A DNA stretch of 64,000 bases from Leisingera daeponensis (GCF_019801465.1 NZ_JAHVJA010000009.1:62001-126000); one strand, 5' to 3'; shown: positions 53,279-62,529, counted from the first letter of the stretch. Numbers and translations: made by a program. The notes: generated by a model from the sequence alone, not told the origin.

Positions 53279-53687
53279 CCACAGGCGGCTGCAGATCGTT
53301 TTAAAGGGAAATAGCCCCTCAAACTTCGGCCGTAACATCTCGGTGCGGCCGAACTTTCTGGCGGGGGTCATGCTGCAGTTCGACCATGCCGAAGTCGTCG
53401 AAGGGACCGCCAGCACGGAAGTTGCGGCTGGCTCATCGTCCCCGGTTTCGCCTCGCGCGCCCCTCGCATCCTCTGGTCTGCCCCGCGCGGCCGCTTTAAG
53501 GGTAGACTGAGAACAAGGATGCACGTCTAACACCCGGTTGTGCAACGGTGCTCTGCCCCTGCAAAATCCAACTTTCGGTGACCCAAGCTTGGGGAGCAGC
53601 AAGAGTAGCCGAAAACTCTAGCTTCAGGCGGTCCACTTTCCAGGAGGCAGAGCATTTTCTGTCTTTGAAAGACCATGTGTCCAGAAC
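53279..53687. other. Intergenic region, nothing recognised
   Basis: About 410 bases between ohr and the YciI gene (convergent). A plus-strand frame around 53340-53510 is Ala/Ser-rich and matches no family I know. No clear terminator. Confidence 0.4.
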
Positions 53688-53996
53688 CTAGCCGCTGCCT
53701 CCCATTTTGTTTTGCCTTATCAACACCTTGTTAATACAGACAGTTTCCCAGACATTGGCGAGCCTCAGCGGATCCTGTGCAATCATCTCTTCGACCGCCT
53801 CTAGGTGCGGTGCTTCGAGCAGGAAGAAGCTGCCGGTCATTGTTTCCTGATCCCCGATTGTGAGCGGCCCGGACAGCAGCACGGTCAGGCCGTGCGCGTC
53901 CGGTGCAGTATCCAGATAGGCGCGATGCGCAGCCAGGTGCGACAGGCGGCGCTCTACCGCATCCGGTTTATCGAGCGCATGTACAACGAAATGCAT
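53688..53996 (-). CDS. YciI-family protein
   Basis: 102 residues of the YCII-related family, a small ferredoxin-like fold often found beside aromatic catabolism genes. The N-terminal His (VVHALDKPD) and the AHRAYL motif near residue 27 are in family positions. In chlorophenol degradation a YciI-type protein (TftG) removes chloride from 5-chlorohydroxyquinol, and hydroxyquinol genes are upstream in this same operon. A muconolactone isomerase-like role is another option. It follows the fused TRAP permease by 7 bases. Confidence 0.85.
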   Translation of the reverse strand: MHFVVHALDKPDAVERRLSHLAAHRAYLDTAPDAHGLTVLLSGPLTIGDQETMTGSFFLLEAPHLEAVEEMIAQDPLRLANVWETVCINKVLIRQNKMGGSG

Positions 53997-54003
53997 GATT
54001 TAC

Positions 54004-55962
54004 CTACCTGAAGAAAAGGCTCAGAGACGGGAAGAACATCAGGATCAGTGTCACGATTGACATCATGATCACAAAGGGGAACGTGCCGATGAAGATGTCT
54101 CCCAATGTCGTGTTACGGTCGGCGATTGTGGCCTTGACCACATAGACCGTCAGGCCGAAAGGCGGGGTGAGAAGACCGATCTCGACTGCGATCACCGTGA
54201 CAATGCCGAACCAGACCAGGTCCCCGCCCAGTTCCGGAACAATGGGCAGCGCCAGTGGCAGAAGGATCAGCATGATCGAGGTGCTGTCCAGGATCATTCC
54301 CATCACGATGACGATCGCCACATAGACCAGCAGGAAGCCGTAAAGCCCCGGCCCGGCGCTGGTGAAAAGCGCAGTGACTTCTTGCGGTATGGTCGAAAGC
54401 GTCAGCATCCTTGAGTACATCGAGGCCGCGATGATCAGCATCAGAATCGAGACGGAAACAAGCCCCGTTTCCACCAGCACGTTCCAGAAGCGCCGCAAGG
54501 TCAGCTTGCGCCGGGCGAGGGCCACGCCGATGGCGGCGGCGGCACCTGCTGCTCCGGCTTCGGTCGGAGTGAAAATACCGGAGTAGATGCCGCCAAGAAC
54601 TATCAGCACCAGGATTGCAATAGGTGTCAACTTGGTCACTGCGCTGCCCCAGGTTTCACCCTCGATCACTGTGGGGCGTTCGGATTGCATAACCAGACGC
54701 GGCCGCAGGAGCGCCATCAGATAGATGCCTATGCCAAAGACTGCCGCGAGTAGTGCGCCGGGCACGATAGCTGCCAGGAACAGTGCGCCAACAGAGACCT
54801 CGGCCAGCACGCCATAGATGATCAGCAGAAGGCTGGGGGGGATCAGCATTCCCAGCACCGAAGACCCCGCGACAACCCCCAGCGCAAAGCGGTTGTTGTA
54901 GCCGTTGGCGACCATCTGGGGGACTGCCACGCGGCTGAAAACCGCGGCAGAGGCAATCGAGATGCCCGTAATCGAGGCAAAGACCGCGTTGGCCGCGACT
55001 GTCGCCATTCCCAGCCCGCCCTTGATTTTCTGCAAAAGCCAGGCCGCGACGCGAAAGGCATCTTTGCCGATGTCGGCAGCATCCACCACCAGCCCCATCA
55101 AGACAAAAAGCGGGACGACACCAAAGAGGTAGCGGTTGATTGCCCCGTCAGCTGCCAGCGCCAGGGAACGCATGGCCACATTCGGATTGTCGCGGATCAG
55201 CCAGATTCCAAGAAAGGAAAGCACGATCAGTGCGACGGCAATATGAGCGCCTGAAAAAATCAGAAGCAGCATGAAGGCAATTGCCACCAGACCTATCTGT
55301 ACACGGCCAAGATCGGCTGAGAACAACAGATAGCCCAGGACCAGCAGGACAGCGAAAGCCGCAAAATAGCCCCAGCCCCGGGGCTGCACGGTCGGCGTGT
55401 GAAGGATCTTCAAGGGGGCAACGCGGCCGGAACCGGCCAGTGTTTTGATGTCGTGCAGCACCTGGATGGCAAAAGCCAGGCAGGTCAGAAGTGATCCGGC
55501 AAACAAACAGGCCTTGATCGGCCAGACCGGAGCCGTGAAAACGCCCTGTGCGCCGAAAAACTCGTTCTCGATCCATGCATCGGCCAGTTTGGGCCAGGTG
55601 CCCGTGGCAATAACCGCAAACACGAAAATGCCGGCCAGGTGGAAAACGATGCGGATCAGGGACGCGGCGAACGGGCGCTCCGCCTCCAGCCAGCCGATCA
55701 GGATATCCGTCCGGGTCATCCGGCCGCTCATCAAGGCGTGGGCGGCCTGCAGGAAAACGATGGCCACGATCGAGTTCGCCACGATTTCACTGACACCCTG
55801 CAACGGCGTGTTCAGGACAGTGCGGCCAAAGATATCTCCGCAAATCAGGAGCATCAGGCAGAAAATCCAGATGGAGGCCGCGCCGCTGACGAAACCCGTC
55901 AGCGACCGGACACCTGCTTCGGCACGGTCGGTAGTGTGCCGGAATTGCCGTTCAGAGATCAT
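54004..55962 (-). CDS. TRAP transporter permease, DctQ-DctM fusion
   Basis: 652 residues. Residues 1-170 are the DctQ domain with four membrane segments, and residues 200-650 the DctM domain (SGAHIAVALIVLSFLGIWL, ITGISIASAAVFSRVAVPQM, AGSSVLGMLIPPSLLLIIYG, IFTPTEAGAAGAAAA). Fusion of the two subunits is a known variant. The gene abuts the DctP stop with no gap. With the DctP protein it would import the aromatic or acid substrate of the operon. Confidence 0.95.
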   Translation of the reverse strand: MISERQFRHTTDRAEAGVRSLTGFVSGAASIWIFCLMLLICGDIFGRTVLNTPLQGVSEIVANSIVAIVFLQAAHALMSGRMTRTDILIGWLEAERPFAASLIRIVFHLAGIFVFAVIATGTWPKLADAWIENEFFGAQGVFTAPVWPIKACLFAGSLLTCLAFAIQVLHDIKTLAGSGRVAPLKILHTPTVQPRGWGYFAAFAVLLVLGYLLFSADLGRVQIGLVAIAFMLLLIFSGAHIAVALIVLSFLGIWLIRDNPNVAMRSLALAADGAINRYLFGVVPLFVLMGLVVDAADIGKDAFRVAAWLLQKIKGGLGMATVAANAVFASITGISIASAAVFSRVAVPQMVANGYNNRFALGVVAGSSVLGMLIPPSLLLIIYGVLAEVSVGALFLAAIVPGALLAAVFGIGIYLMALLRPRLVMQSERPTVIEGETWGSAVTKLTPIAILVLIVLGGIYSGIFTPTEAGAAGAAAAIGVALARRKLTLRRFWNVLVETGLVSVSILMLIIAASMYSRMLTLSTIPQEVTALFTSAGPGLYGFLLVYVAIVIVMGMILDSTSIMLILLPLALPIVPELGGDLVWFGIVTVIAVEIGLLTPPFGLTVYVVKATIADRNTTLGDIFIGTFPFVIMMSIVTLILMFFPSLSLFFR

Positions 55963-57009
55963 TTAACGTGCGTCCCAAGCGATCTTAGGTGTGATGCCTG
56001 CCGCGCGCACTTTTTCCATGTAGGCGGAAACAACCTCTTGCGCGCCTTTCGCAGCATTGGCCTCGGCCCATTCGCCGGCCAGGTTCGGCAGCCCTGTTTT
56101 CCAGGCCTCGATGTCAGCCTCGGGCAATTGGGTCACGGTAGCGCCAGCCTCGGGCAGTTTCGCCAAAAAGCTCTCGTAGCGGGCCATTACTTCTTCTGCA
56201 TGGGCCACGGTGTATTCTTCGCCCAGTTCGGTCAGAACCTGCCGCACGTCATCCGACAGCCCATCCCAGACATCTTTGTTGATGCCAAACCCGCCGGTCA
56301 TCTGCGCGCCGATCCCAACCAGGGTTATATAGGGTGCAACTTCGTAGTGCTTGTTTGGAAATGCGCCGGTGACGATGACAACGACACCGTCGGCAACTCC
56401 GGTCTGAATCTGGTTGTAATAGGTGGGGAGCGCTCCGTTGACCGGCACCGCGCCAACGGACTTGATCCAGCTCGCCGAGGGACCCGGCGCAATGATCTTG
56501 CGGCCGTCCAGGTCAGCAAGAGAGTTGACCGGAAAGTTGGTGAACAGGTGATAGGTCTCGACCCCGCTTGCCCCGAGGAAGACGACGTTCTGGTCGTCCC
56601 AGGCTTTCTGCAGTTGTGGCAGTTCGCGGTGGAGTTCGTTCATGATCTTGAGCGTGGCCACCAGATCGTCGCTCACGAAAGGCATGAAATAGGTCATGTT
56701 CTGGAGCGGCATCTTGGACCCTTCCCAAAGCGTGCCGACCCAGCCTGCGTCGGTAAGGCCGTCGCCAACTGCCTCAAGTGTGTCCTTGAAGCCATAAAGC
56801 GCTCCGCCATAGGATTCCGTCCATTCGATGCGGTCCTCTGATCCCATCGCTTCAAGGCGTGCATTGGATTGTTCCACTACGGTCGTGGAAAGCTGCCCCA
56901 CCCAGGGCAGCACCTCGGGATGGCTTGACGACATGGTGAGGTTGAAGGTCTCGGCCTGGGCTCCGGCGGTCGTCAGGGCGAATGCAAGAGCTGCAATACT
57001 ATGTTTCAT
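55963..57009 (-). CDS. TRAP periplasmic substrate-binding protein (DctP)
   Basis: 348 residues with a short signal peptide (MKHSIAALAFALTTAGAQA, cut before ETF). It has the TRAP solute-binding pattern, with LHRELPQLQKAWDDQNVVFLG and DLDGRKIIAPGPSASWIK. The usual conserved ligand Arg motif is present in DGRKI but the following pocket region differs from sialic/C4-acid binders, so another acid is likely. It is followed by the fused permease gene without a gap. Confidence 0.92.
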   Translation of the reverse strand: MKHSIAALAFALTTAGAQAETFNLTMSSSHPEVLPWVGQLSTTVVEQSNARLEAMGSEDRIEWTESYGGALYGFKDTLEAVGDGLTDAGWVGTLWEGSKMPLQNMTYFMPFVSDDLVATLKIMNELHRELPQLQKAWDDQNVVFLGASGVETYHLFTNFPVNSLADLDGRKIIAPGPSASWIKSVGAVPVNGALPTYYNQIQTGVADGVVVIVTGAFPNKHYEVAPYITLVGIGAQMTGGFGINKDVWDGLSDDVRQVLTELGEEYTVAHAEEVMARYESFLAKLPEAGATVTQLPEADIEAWKTGLPNLAGEWAEANAAKGAQEVVSAYMEKVRAAGITPKIAWDAR

Positions 57010-57055
57010 GATTTCTCCTCCTGTTTTGAGCGGCTCGGACTTGGGTCTTTGCCTT

Positions 57056-57712
57056 TCACAGCGTTTCGCATACGGACTCGTAGCCGAGCCGGGGCAAGCG
57101 CCTGAAAATCTTGGATGTGTCGGCGTATCCGAGGTTCACGAGAAAGTTCGACTTGATCGAAGTGCCGTGGAAGAACTCCTCATCCACCTTGGCGTTGTCG
57201 AAACCTGACATGGCGCCCACATCCAGCCCCACGGCCCGGGCGGCCAGCATGAAATAGGCACCCTGCAAAGTGCCATTGCGGAAGGCGTTGACTTGTGCCG
57301 CCGTGGCGTTGTTGCGGAAGATATCGCTGGCTTCCGGGTTCGGGGGGAACAGTTTGGGAAGCTCTTCCCAGAAGTTCAGGTCATAGGCGACGATTGCCGT
57401 GACCGGAGCCGTGCGCATCTTGGGACGGTTGCCCTCGAACAGGCAAGGCTCCAGCCGGTCCTTGGCGTCTTCCGAGCGGATGAAAAGCACCCGCATCGGC
57501 TGCTGGTTCATCGATGTTGGACCCATCTTCGCAATTTCATACAGTGCGCGCAGACTGTCGTCGCTGACGTCCCGGTCCTGCCAGCCATAATGGGTGCGGG
57601 CCTGGTGGAACAACAGCTGCAAGGTGGCTTCGTCTGCGGTCAGTGCGCGGTCCTGCAGAGCCTTGGCAGCAGTTCGGGCGGCATCATCCGCCGCAATCAC
57701 GGGGTCTGTCAT
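57056..57712 (-). CDS. Nitroreductase-family protein, malonic semialdehyde reductase-like (RutE/HadB)
   Basis: FMN-dependent reductase of the nitroreductase fold, 218 residues from ATG 57712 (AAGGAGA upstream). It matches RutE-type enzymes: RTHYGWQDRDVSDDSLRALYEIAKMGPTSMNQQPMR contains the FMN-phosphate binding region. Its neighbours suggest reduction of a quinone-like or unsaturated acid intermediate, for example during hydroxyquinol or chlorinated phenol degradation; the name malonic semialdehyde reductase comes only from the RutE resemblance. Its start overlaps the BKACE stop by one base. Confidence 0.85.
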   Translation of the reverse strand: MTDPVIAADDAARTAAKALQDRALTADEATLQLLFHQARTHYGWQDRDVSDDSLRALYEIAKMGPTSMNQQPMRVLFIRSEDAKDRLEPCLFEGNRPKMRTAPVTAIVAYDLNFWEELPKLFPPNPEASDIFRNNATAAQVNAFRNGTLQGAYFMLAARAVGLDVGAMSGFDNAKVDEEFFHGTSIKSNFLVNLGYADTSKIFRRLPRLGYESVCETL

Positions 57713-58554
57713 CAGTTTCTCCTTTGGAAAGGGGGGAGCCCTAGTATCTCGCGCGCTTGATCCGGGGTTGCCACCGGGCGGCCGTTCTCTGCGCAAATCC
57801 CGGCGGTGAGCCGCACCAGCGCAGCGTTTGAAGGCGCCAGTGTGCCGCGGTCGATGCGAACATTGTCCTCAAGCCCGGTGCGGGCATGGCCGCCTGCGGC
57901 TATGGACCATTTGTTGATCTTCAACTGCTCGCGCCCGATGCCCGCAGCGCACCAAGGGGCGCCGGGGAACAGGCGGTTCACGGTTTCGACATAGAAATCA
58001 AAAACGTGACGATCCGCCGGCATGGCGTTTTTCACACCCATGACGAATTGCACATATGGCGTGTCCGCGATCTCACCAGCAGCGTGCATCTCGGCAGCTT
58101 TCAATATGTGGCTGAGATCAAAGGCCTCGATCTCGGGTTTGATGCCATGGGTCTTCATTTCGCTGGCAAGCCATGCAACCAGATCCGGCGGATTCTCGTA
58201 GACGCGGGCCGGGAAGTTGTTGGAGCCAACCGAAAGCGATGCCATATCGGGACGCAAGGACAGCATGCCGCCCCGCGCCTGCCCGGCGCCGGACCGCCCG
58301 CCAGTGGAGAACTGAATGATCATCCCGGGGCAATGCTTCTGCAGGCCTTCCTGGAGAAGCGCGAACCTTTCCGGGTCGCTGGACGGCGCCTGGTCGTCGT
58401 TGCGCACATGGGCATGGCAGATGGTGGCGCCGGCTTCAAAGGCTTCGTGGGTGCTTTCGATCTGTTCGCTGATGGTGACCGGTACTGCCGGGTTGTTCGC
58501 CTTGGTCGGCAGCGATCCGGTGATCGCCACGCAGATGATACAGGGTTCCGCCAT
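57712..58554 (-). CDS. 3-keto acid cleavage enzyme (BKACE, DUF849)
   Basis: BKACE, 280 residues. It has the TIM-barrel zinc enzyme signature: H47 and H49 in CHAHVRNDD, E228 in GLEDNVRID, and the STGGRSGAG loop. BKACEs condense a beta-keto acid with acetyl-CoA to acetoacetate plus the shortened acyl-CoA. Following a hydroxyquinol dioxygenase, whose product line leads to 3-oxoadipate, it could give succinyl-CoA plus acetoacetate. The gene starts 3 bases after the dioxygenase stop. The substrate is an inference from context. Confidence 0.92.
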   Translation of the reverse strand: MAEPCIICVAITGSLPTKANNPAVPVTISEQIESTHEAFEAGATICHAHVRNDDQAPSSDPERFALLQEGLQKHCPGMIIQFSTGGRSGAGQARGGMLSLRPDMASLSVGSNNFPARVYENPPDLVAWLASEMKTHGIKPEIEAFDLSHILKAAEMHAAGEIADTPYVQFVMGVKNAMPADRHVFDFYVETVNRLFPGAPWCAAGIGREQLKINKWSIAAGGHARTGLEDNVRIDRGTLAPSNAALVRLTAGICAENGRPVATPDQAREILGLPPFQRRN

Positions 58555-58557
58555 CTC

Positions 58558-59442
58558 TCAGGCTCCCTTCGGCGCCAGCACGAAATCGTGCTCGACATCA
58601 TAGTAAAGACCGTCAAAGCCGTTCTCGGCCTGCTTGGCCGGATCTTCGACCGGCACAAACTTGGCCATCAGGCTTTCTTTCACACCAAAGACCGCATCCG
58701 AGTTGATGTAGGGATCGTCCGGGTCAAAAATATGCGTGGTCAGAGGGTCAAAGCCGTCTTTTGCGATGATGTAGTGGAAATGCGCCGGGCGGAACGGGTG
58801 GCGTTCCAGCTTGTAGAGCAGCTTGCCGACCGGCCCGTCATCGGGAATCGGATAGAACTTGGGCTTCACGGCCTTGAACCAGTAACGCCCATTGGCACTG
58901 GTGGTGAATTTGCCTCTCAGGTTAAAGTCCGGCTGGATACCCTTCTGCTGCACGTCATAGAAACCCTCGTCATTTGCCTGCCAGACATCAACGGAAACGC
59001 CTTCCAGCGGGTTGCCCTCGACATCAAGAATGCGGCCATGCACAAGCATCGGCTCGCCCTTGCCGTCCAGGCAGATGTTCGTTCCCATTTCGAGTTCCGG
59101 CACTCCGTCAACATGGAATGGCCCGAGCACGGTATTCTCGGAGGCCCCGGTGGGGCGGCGCGAATTGATGGCGTCCACCAGCATTGAAATGCCCAAGGTG
59201 TCGCTCAGCAGAATGAATTCTTGCCGCCAGTCGTCGCACATGTGGCCGGTCTCGGTCAGGAACATGATGGCTTCCATCCATTCCTCACGGGTCGGTTCGA
59301 TTTCTTTCACGGCAGCGTGAAGGTGCCGGATTATGACCGCCATAACCTCTTTCAGTCGCGGGTCAGTACATTTTTGCATGCGTCCAATCACGACTTCCGC
59401 GCTGTCGGCTTCGGTGAAAAATCCTTGTTCTTGGGCGTCCAT
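58558..59442 (-). CDS. Hydroxyquinol/catechol 1,2-dioxygenase (intradiol)
   Basis: Intradiol ring-cleavage dioxygenase with non-heme Fe(III), 294 residues. Iron ligands are Y162 (GFYDVQ), Y197 (KFYPIP), H221 and H223 (RPAHFHYII). The N-terminal 100-residue dimerisation domain is present. The sequence resembles the hydroxyquinol branch more than chlorocatechol enzymes (recalled resemblance). It would cut 1,2,4-trihydroxybenzene to maleylacetate. The start at 59442 has AAGGAGGA upstream. It follows the GST gene by 37 bases. Confidence 0.88.
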   Translation of the reverse strand: MDAQEQGFFTEADSAEVVIGRMQKCTDPRLKEVMAVIIRHLHAAVKEIEPTREEWMEAIMFLTETGHMCDDWRQEFILLSDTLGISMLVDAINSRRPTGASENTVLGPFHVDGVPELEMGTNICLDGKGEPMLVHGRILDVEGNPLEGVSVDVWQANDEGFYDVQQKGIQPDFNLRGKFTTSANGRYWFKAVKPKFYPIPDDGPVGKLLYKLERHPFRPAHFHYIIAKDGFDPLTTHIFDPDDPYINSDAVFGVKESLMAKFVPVEDPAKQAENGFDGLYYDVEHDFVLAPKGA

Positions 59443-59479
59443 TGGGTTGTCCTCCTTCTGGGGCGGGGCTGCGCCCCGG

Positions 59480-60136
59480 TCATTCGTTTGGCTTGCTGCC
59501 GGTGTGCCCGGGCAGGTCAGGTTCTTCCTTGGTCGCAAAGGCGAACCCCGGCCGCCGCCGCTGCCCTTCCATCCAGGCGCGCAAGGGATCCGGGATCGGG
59601 ATCCCCAGCGACAGGCCCTGCATTCTGTTGAGGCCGATCGTCAGCGTGATATCGGCGAGAGAGAACTCAGGCCCTGCCATATAGGGAGACCTGGCGATCC
59701 GGCCCGCAGCGCGTTCGGTAAACGTCGCGGCCTTCTGAAGAGCCGCGCTGGCTGAAGGATCGTCGGGCGCAATCTTTTGGTCCCGCACGACATCCAGAAA
59801 CAGCATTCTGACCGGCGGCCAGAAGACTAGGGCGAACCAGTCCAGCCAGCAGTCGACCTGCGCCATTGCGGTGGTGTCCGACCCGTAGAGCGCCCCACGG
59901 CGCCGTGCGAGGTGGCGCATGATTGCCTGGCTTTCGAACAGCACAAGGTCTTCTTCCTGCCAGACAGGCACGGTGCCGTTCGGGTTCAGCGCAAGAAACC
60001 AGGCGGATTGATTGCCTCCATATTCGCCAGCCAGCGGGCGATGATCCAGACGAATACCCAACTCGGCGCACGTCCAGAGCACCTTCTGAACGTTGGTTGA
60101 GCTGCCCCGCCCCCAAAGTATCGGCAGATTGGTCAT
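59480..60136 (-). CDS. Glutathione S-transferase
   Basis: 218 residues, two-domain GST. The N-terminal thioredoxin domain has WGRGSSTNVQKVLW with a possible catalytic Ser, NPNGTVPVW with the cis-Pro, and LFESQAIMRHLARR for the gamma-glutamyl contact. The C-terminal helical domain ends in LSLADITLTIGLN-like. In an aromatic operon, roles such as maleylpyruvate isomerisation, dehalogenation or peroxide removal are possible. It starts 13 bases after the monooxygenase stop. Confidence 0.9.
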   Translation of the reverse strand: MTNLPILWGRGSSTNVQKVLWTCAELGIRLDHRPLAGEYGGNQSAWFLALNPNGTVPVWQEEDLVLFESQAIMRHLARRRGALYGSDTTAMAQVDCWLDWFALVFWPPVRMLFLDVVRDQKIAPDDPSASAALQKAATFTERAAGRIARSPYMAGPEFSLADITLTIGLNRMQGLSLGIPIPDPLRAWMEGQRRRPGFAFATKEEPDLPGHTGSKPNE

Positions 60137-60149
60137 CGCCCCGTCCGCC

Positions 60150-61907
60150 TCAGTGTGCCAGGATTTTGGACATCACGCGGCGCAGGTCTGCCGCCGGATC
60201 TGCAGTCAGTGAATCCGTGCGCCAGGCGACGTGATGATCCGGGCGCACCAGAATACAACCGGTGTCCGAGACCTCACGGGCCCTTGCCCAGTCCCCGGTC
60301 AGATCCTCGATATCGCGACGCGGGCCGATCAGCCGGACATCCAGCGGAACGCCCAGTTCCTCGCCCACGTCGCGGGCTGCGGTTTCCCATGCCTCGCCGC
60401 CGATGCCTGTGAAGATCGTGAAGCGGCCCTTTCCGCACAAATCCAATGTCGAATGCTTTGCGCCGCTGCCGTGTTCGAACAGCCAGACATGCGGTATGCG
60501 CGCGCCAGGCCAGGTTGTCGGCTGGTAGTGCAACTCAGCATCCAGTTCAAAGGCAGGCTCAATCTGTCCGTCAGTCTCGATCGCATTCGACCGGTAGCGC
60601 TGGTTCATCTCGACCCCGTGGGCATCGAATTCGTACTTCTTGAACGCAATAGCTTCGCGGATTGCTTCGCGCTGCTTCTCGGCCGAGGGGGTGGCATCGC
60701 AACGCGCCTCAAGGTTCTGCTGCATCACTTCCGGTTTCACGCCCTCGGTCATGCCCAGAGATTCAAAGATCGGACCGAATTCGCTGATCGACTGGTTGGC
60801 ACGGGTGACGATCTGCTTGGCGACAGGCGCGCGTTCGGCGGTGTAGCTGTCCAGCAACCCTTCGCTTGCCTGGCCCTTCAGAACCGCTGCCAGTTTCCAG
60901 GCCAGGTTGAAACTGTCCTGGATCGACGTGTTTGACCCCAGGCCGTTAGACGGCGGGTGCCGGTGGGCCGCATCGCCCATGATAAACACACGTCCCTTCT
61001 GCATGTTGGTGGCGTATTTGTTGTTCACGGTCCAGGTGTTGGCCGAGATCAGCTCGATCTGGAGCTCCGGGTCGCCGATCAGCTGCCGCGCGACCTGGGT
61101 GGCCAGCGCCTCGTCCACTTCGGGCGCGGGCTGGCTGATGTCGTACCCCCAGACAATCAGCCATTCGTTCCAGGGCCGCACCATCCGCACCAGCCCCATG
61201 CCGATGCCGCCTACGTCCGCGCCAGGCTGCATCACCCAGTACAGGACGCTGGGACGGTGGGCGACATATTTGGACAGGTCCGCCTTGAACAGGATGTTCA
61301 TCGACCCGCCCACACCCATTTCGCCTTCGAACGGCAAGCCGCAGTGTTCCGCAACCAGGGAATTGCCGCCGTCCGCACCGACAAGGTATTTCGACCGGAT
61401 GGTGAATTCCGCGCCGGACAGGCGGTCGCGGCAGGTTGTCGTCACCCCCTCGTCATCCTGTGCGTGGCTCAGATATTCTGTCGACATGCGTGCTTGCGTT
61501 CCGCGCGCGCAGGCGGTCTTGAACAGCAGCGGCTCCATCATTGTTTGCGGCAGATCGTTCATCATGCAGGGTGATGACAGCTTGTGTTCGGCCTGAGAAA
61601 GCGGGTGGTTGCCCCAGGACTTCAAGCGGCCGATTTCCTCACCGGCAAGGCTCTCGCAGAACACATTTTCGCCCATCAATTCCTGCCCGGCGGCGAACAT
61701 ATAGGCTTCGTCTTCCACCTCGCGGCCCAGATCGCGAAGCACCTCCATCGTGCGCTGGTTGGTGATATGCGCCCGCGGTGTGTTGGCCAGCCAGCGATAG
61801 CGGTTAACGGCCATGTTCCCGATGCCGTAGCTCGACAAGAGCGCCGCCGTTGCAGAGCCCGCAGGGCCGGTTCCGATGATGAGAACATCGGTGGTGAACG
61901 TTGCCAT
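60150..61907 (-). CDS. FAD-dependent phenol monooxygenase, TfdB-like
   Basis: 585 residues, class A flavoprotein hydroxylase. Motifs: GTGPAG (residues 12-17), the family NTPRAHITNQRTMEVLRDLG near residue 42, VGADGGNS near residue 180 and MGDAAHRHPPSNGLG near residue 310. This resembles 2,4-dichlorophenol 6-monooxygenase (TfdB) and related resorcinol or 4-hydroxyphenol hydroxylases. It would make a catechol or, from a dihydroxybenzene, hydroxyquinol for the downstream intradiol dioxygenase. It follows the VOC gene by 32 bases. Confidence 0.9.
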   Translation of the reverse strand: MATFTTDVLIIGTGPAGSATAALLSSYGIGNMAVNRYRWLANTPRAHITNQRTMEVLRDLGREVEDEAYMFAAGQELMGENVFCESLAGEEIGRLKSWGNHPLSQAEHKLSSPCMMNDLPQTMMEPLLFKTACARGTQARMSTEYLSHAQDDEGVTTTCRDRLSGAEFTIRSKYLVGADGGNSLVAEHCGLPFEGEMGVGGSMNILFKADLSKYVAHRPSVLYWVMQPGADVGGIGMGLVRMVRPWNEWLIVWGYDISQPAPEVDEALATQVARQLIGDPELQIELISANTWTVNNKYATNMQKGRVFIMGDAAHRHPPSNGLGSNTSIQDSFNLAWKLAAVLKGQASEGLLDSYTAERAPVAKQIVTRANQSISEFGPIFESLGMTEGVKPEVMQQNLEARCDATPSAEKQREAIREAIAFKKYEFDAHGVEMNQRYRSNAIETDGQIEPAFELDAELHYQPTTWPGARIPHVWLFEHGSGAKHSTLDLCGKGRFTIFTGIGGEAWETAARDVGEELGVPLDVRLIGPRRDIEDLTGDWARAREVSDTGCILVRPDHHVAWRTDSLTADPAADLRRVMSKILAH

Positions 61908-61939
61908 GTCAGCTCCTCCTCTTTTTTGGGGTTATGTGT

Positions 61940-62527
61940 TCAGGACCGGGGATCCCAGAGACGGCCCTCAAAGCTATCCTCGTAGGCCTTGCCGCCCGGA
62001 TAGCTGACCAGTTCCAGCTGCAGGCCCCAGGGCGCCATGAAGTAGACCCAGGTTTCGCCCGCGCTAGGCCCTTCGGTCATGGTTGTGGGCGCCCCCAAGA
62101 CCTGGACATTCTGGTCTTGCAGATACGCGACCGCCGCCGCCATGTCGGTGGTGTAGAAGGCGATGTGATGGCCGCCGATGTCGGAATTGCGCGGCGGTAC
62201 CGCGTTCTGGTCCGGTGCCGAGTACTGGAAGATCTCCAGATTGGCGCCGTTGCCGCAGCGGACCAGGCGCATGGCCGGAATCGTTGCCTTGGGATCCACG
62301 TTCAGATGATCCTGCATCCAGGCGCTGTCGCCGCCGGAAAACGGGCCCAGCGGATAAAACGCAGTGCAGCCCAGAACACCGGTAAAGAAGGTCACAGCCT
62401 GATCCAGGTCCGGCACGGTAATGCCGATGTGGTCGACCCCCGCCATGCCTGGCAGGCCGTTGGTGTCCGCGGCATTGACCTGTCCGGCGGCCAAGGATGC
62501 AGCAAGCAAAATAGAGGCGATACGCAT
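61940..62527 (-). CDS. Exported VOC (glyoxalase/dioxygenase-fold) protein
   Basis: 195 residues. Residues 1-19 form a signal peptide (ILLAASLAAGQVNA, cleavage near ADT), so the protein is predicted to be periplasmic. The rest is one VOC module with MAGVDHIGITVPDLDQAVTFF and GGHHIAFYTTD plus an LELVSYPG end. The metal-site His and Glu positions appear kept (DHIG, HHIAF, ELVSY). Periplasmic VOC proteins are rare. It lies between livM and the monooxygenase, so it may bind or process the incoming aromatic. A cleavage-dioxygenase role is possible but not shown. Confidence 0.85.
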   Translation of the reverse strand: MRIASILLAASLAAGQVNAADTNGLPGMAGVDHIGITVPDLDQAVTFFTGVLGCTAFYPLGPFSGGDSAWMQDHLNVDPKATIPAMRLVRCGNGANLEIFQYSAPDQNAVPPRNSDIGGHHIAFYTTDMAAAVAYLQDQNVQVLGAPTTMTEGPSAGETWVYFMAPWGLQLELVSYPGGKAYEDSFEGRLWDPRS

Positions 62528-62529
62528 CT

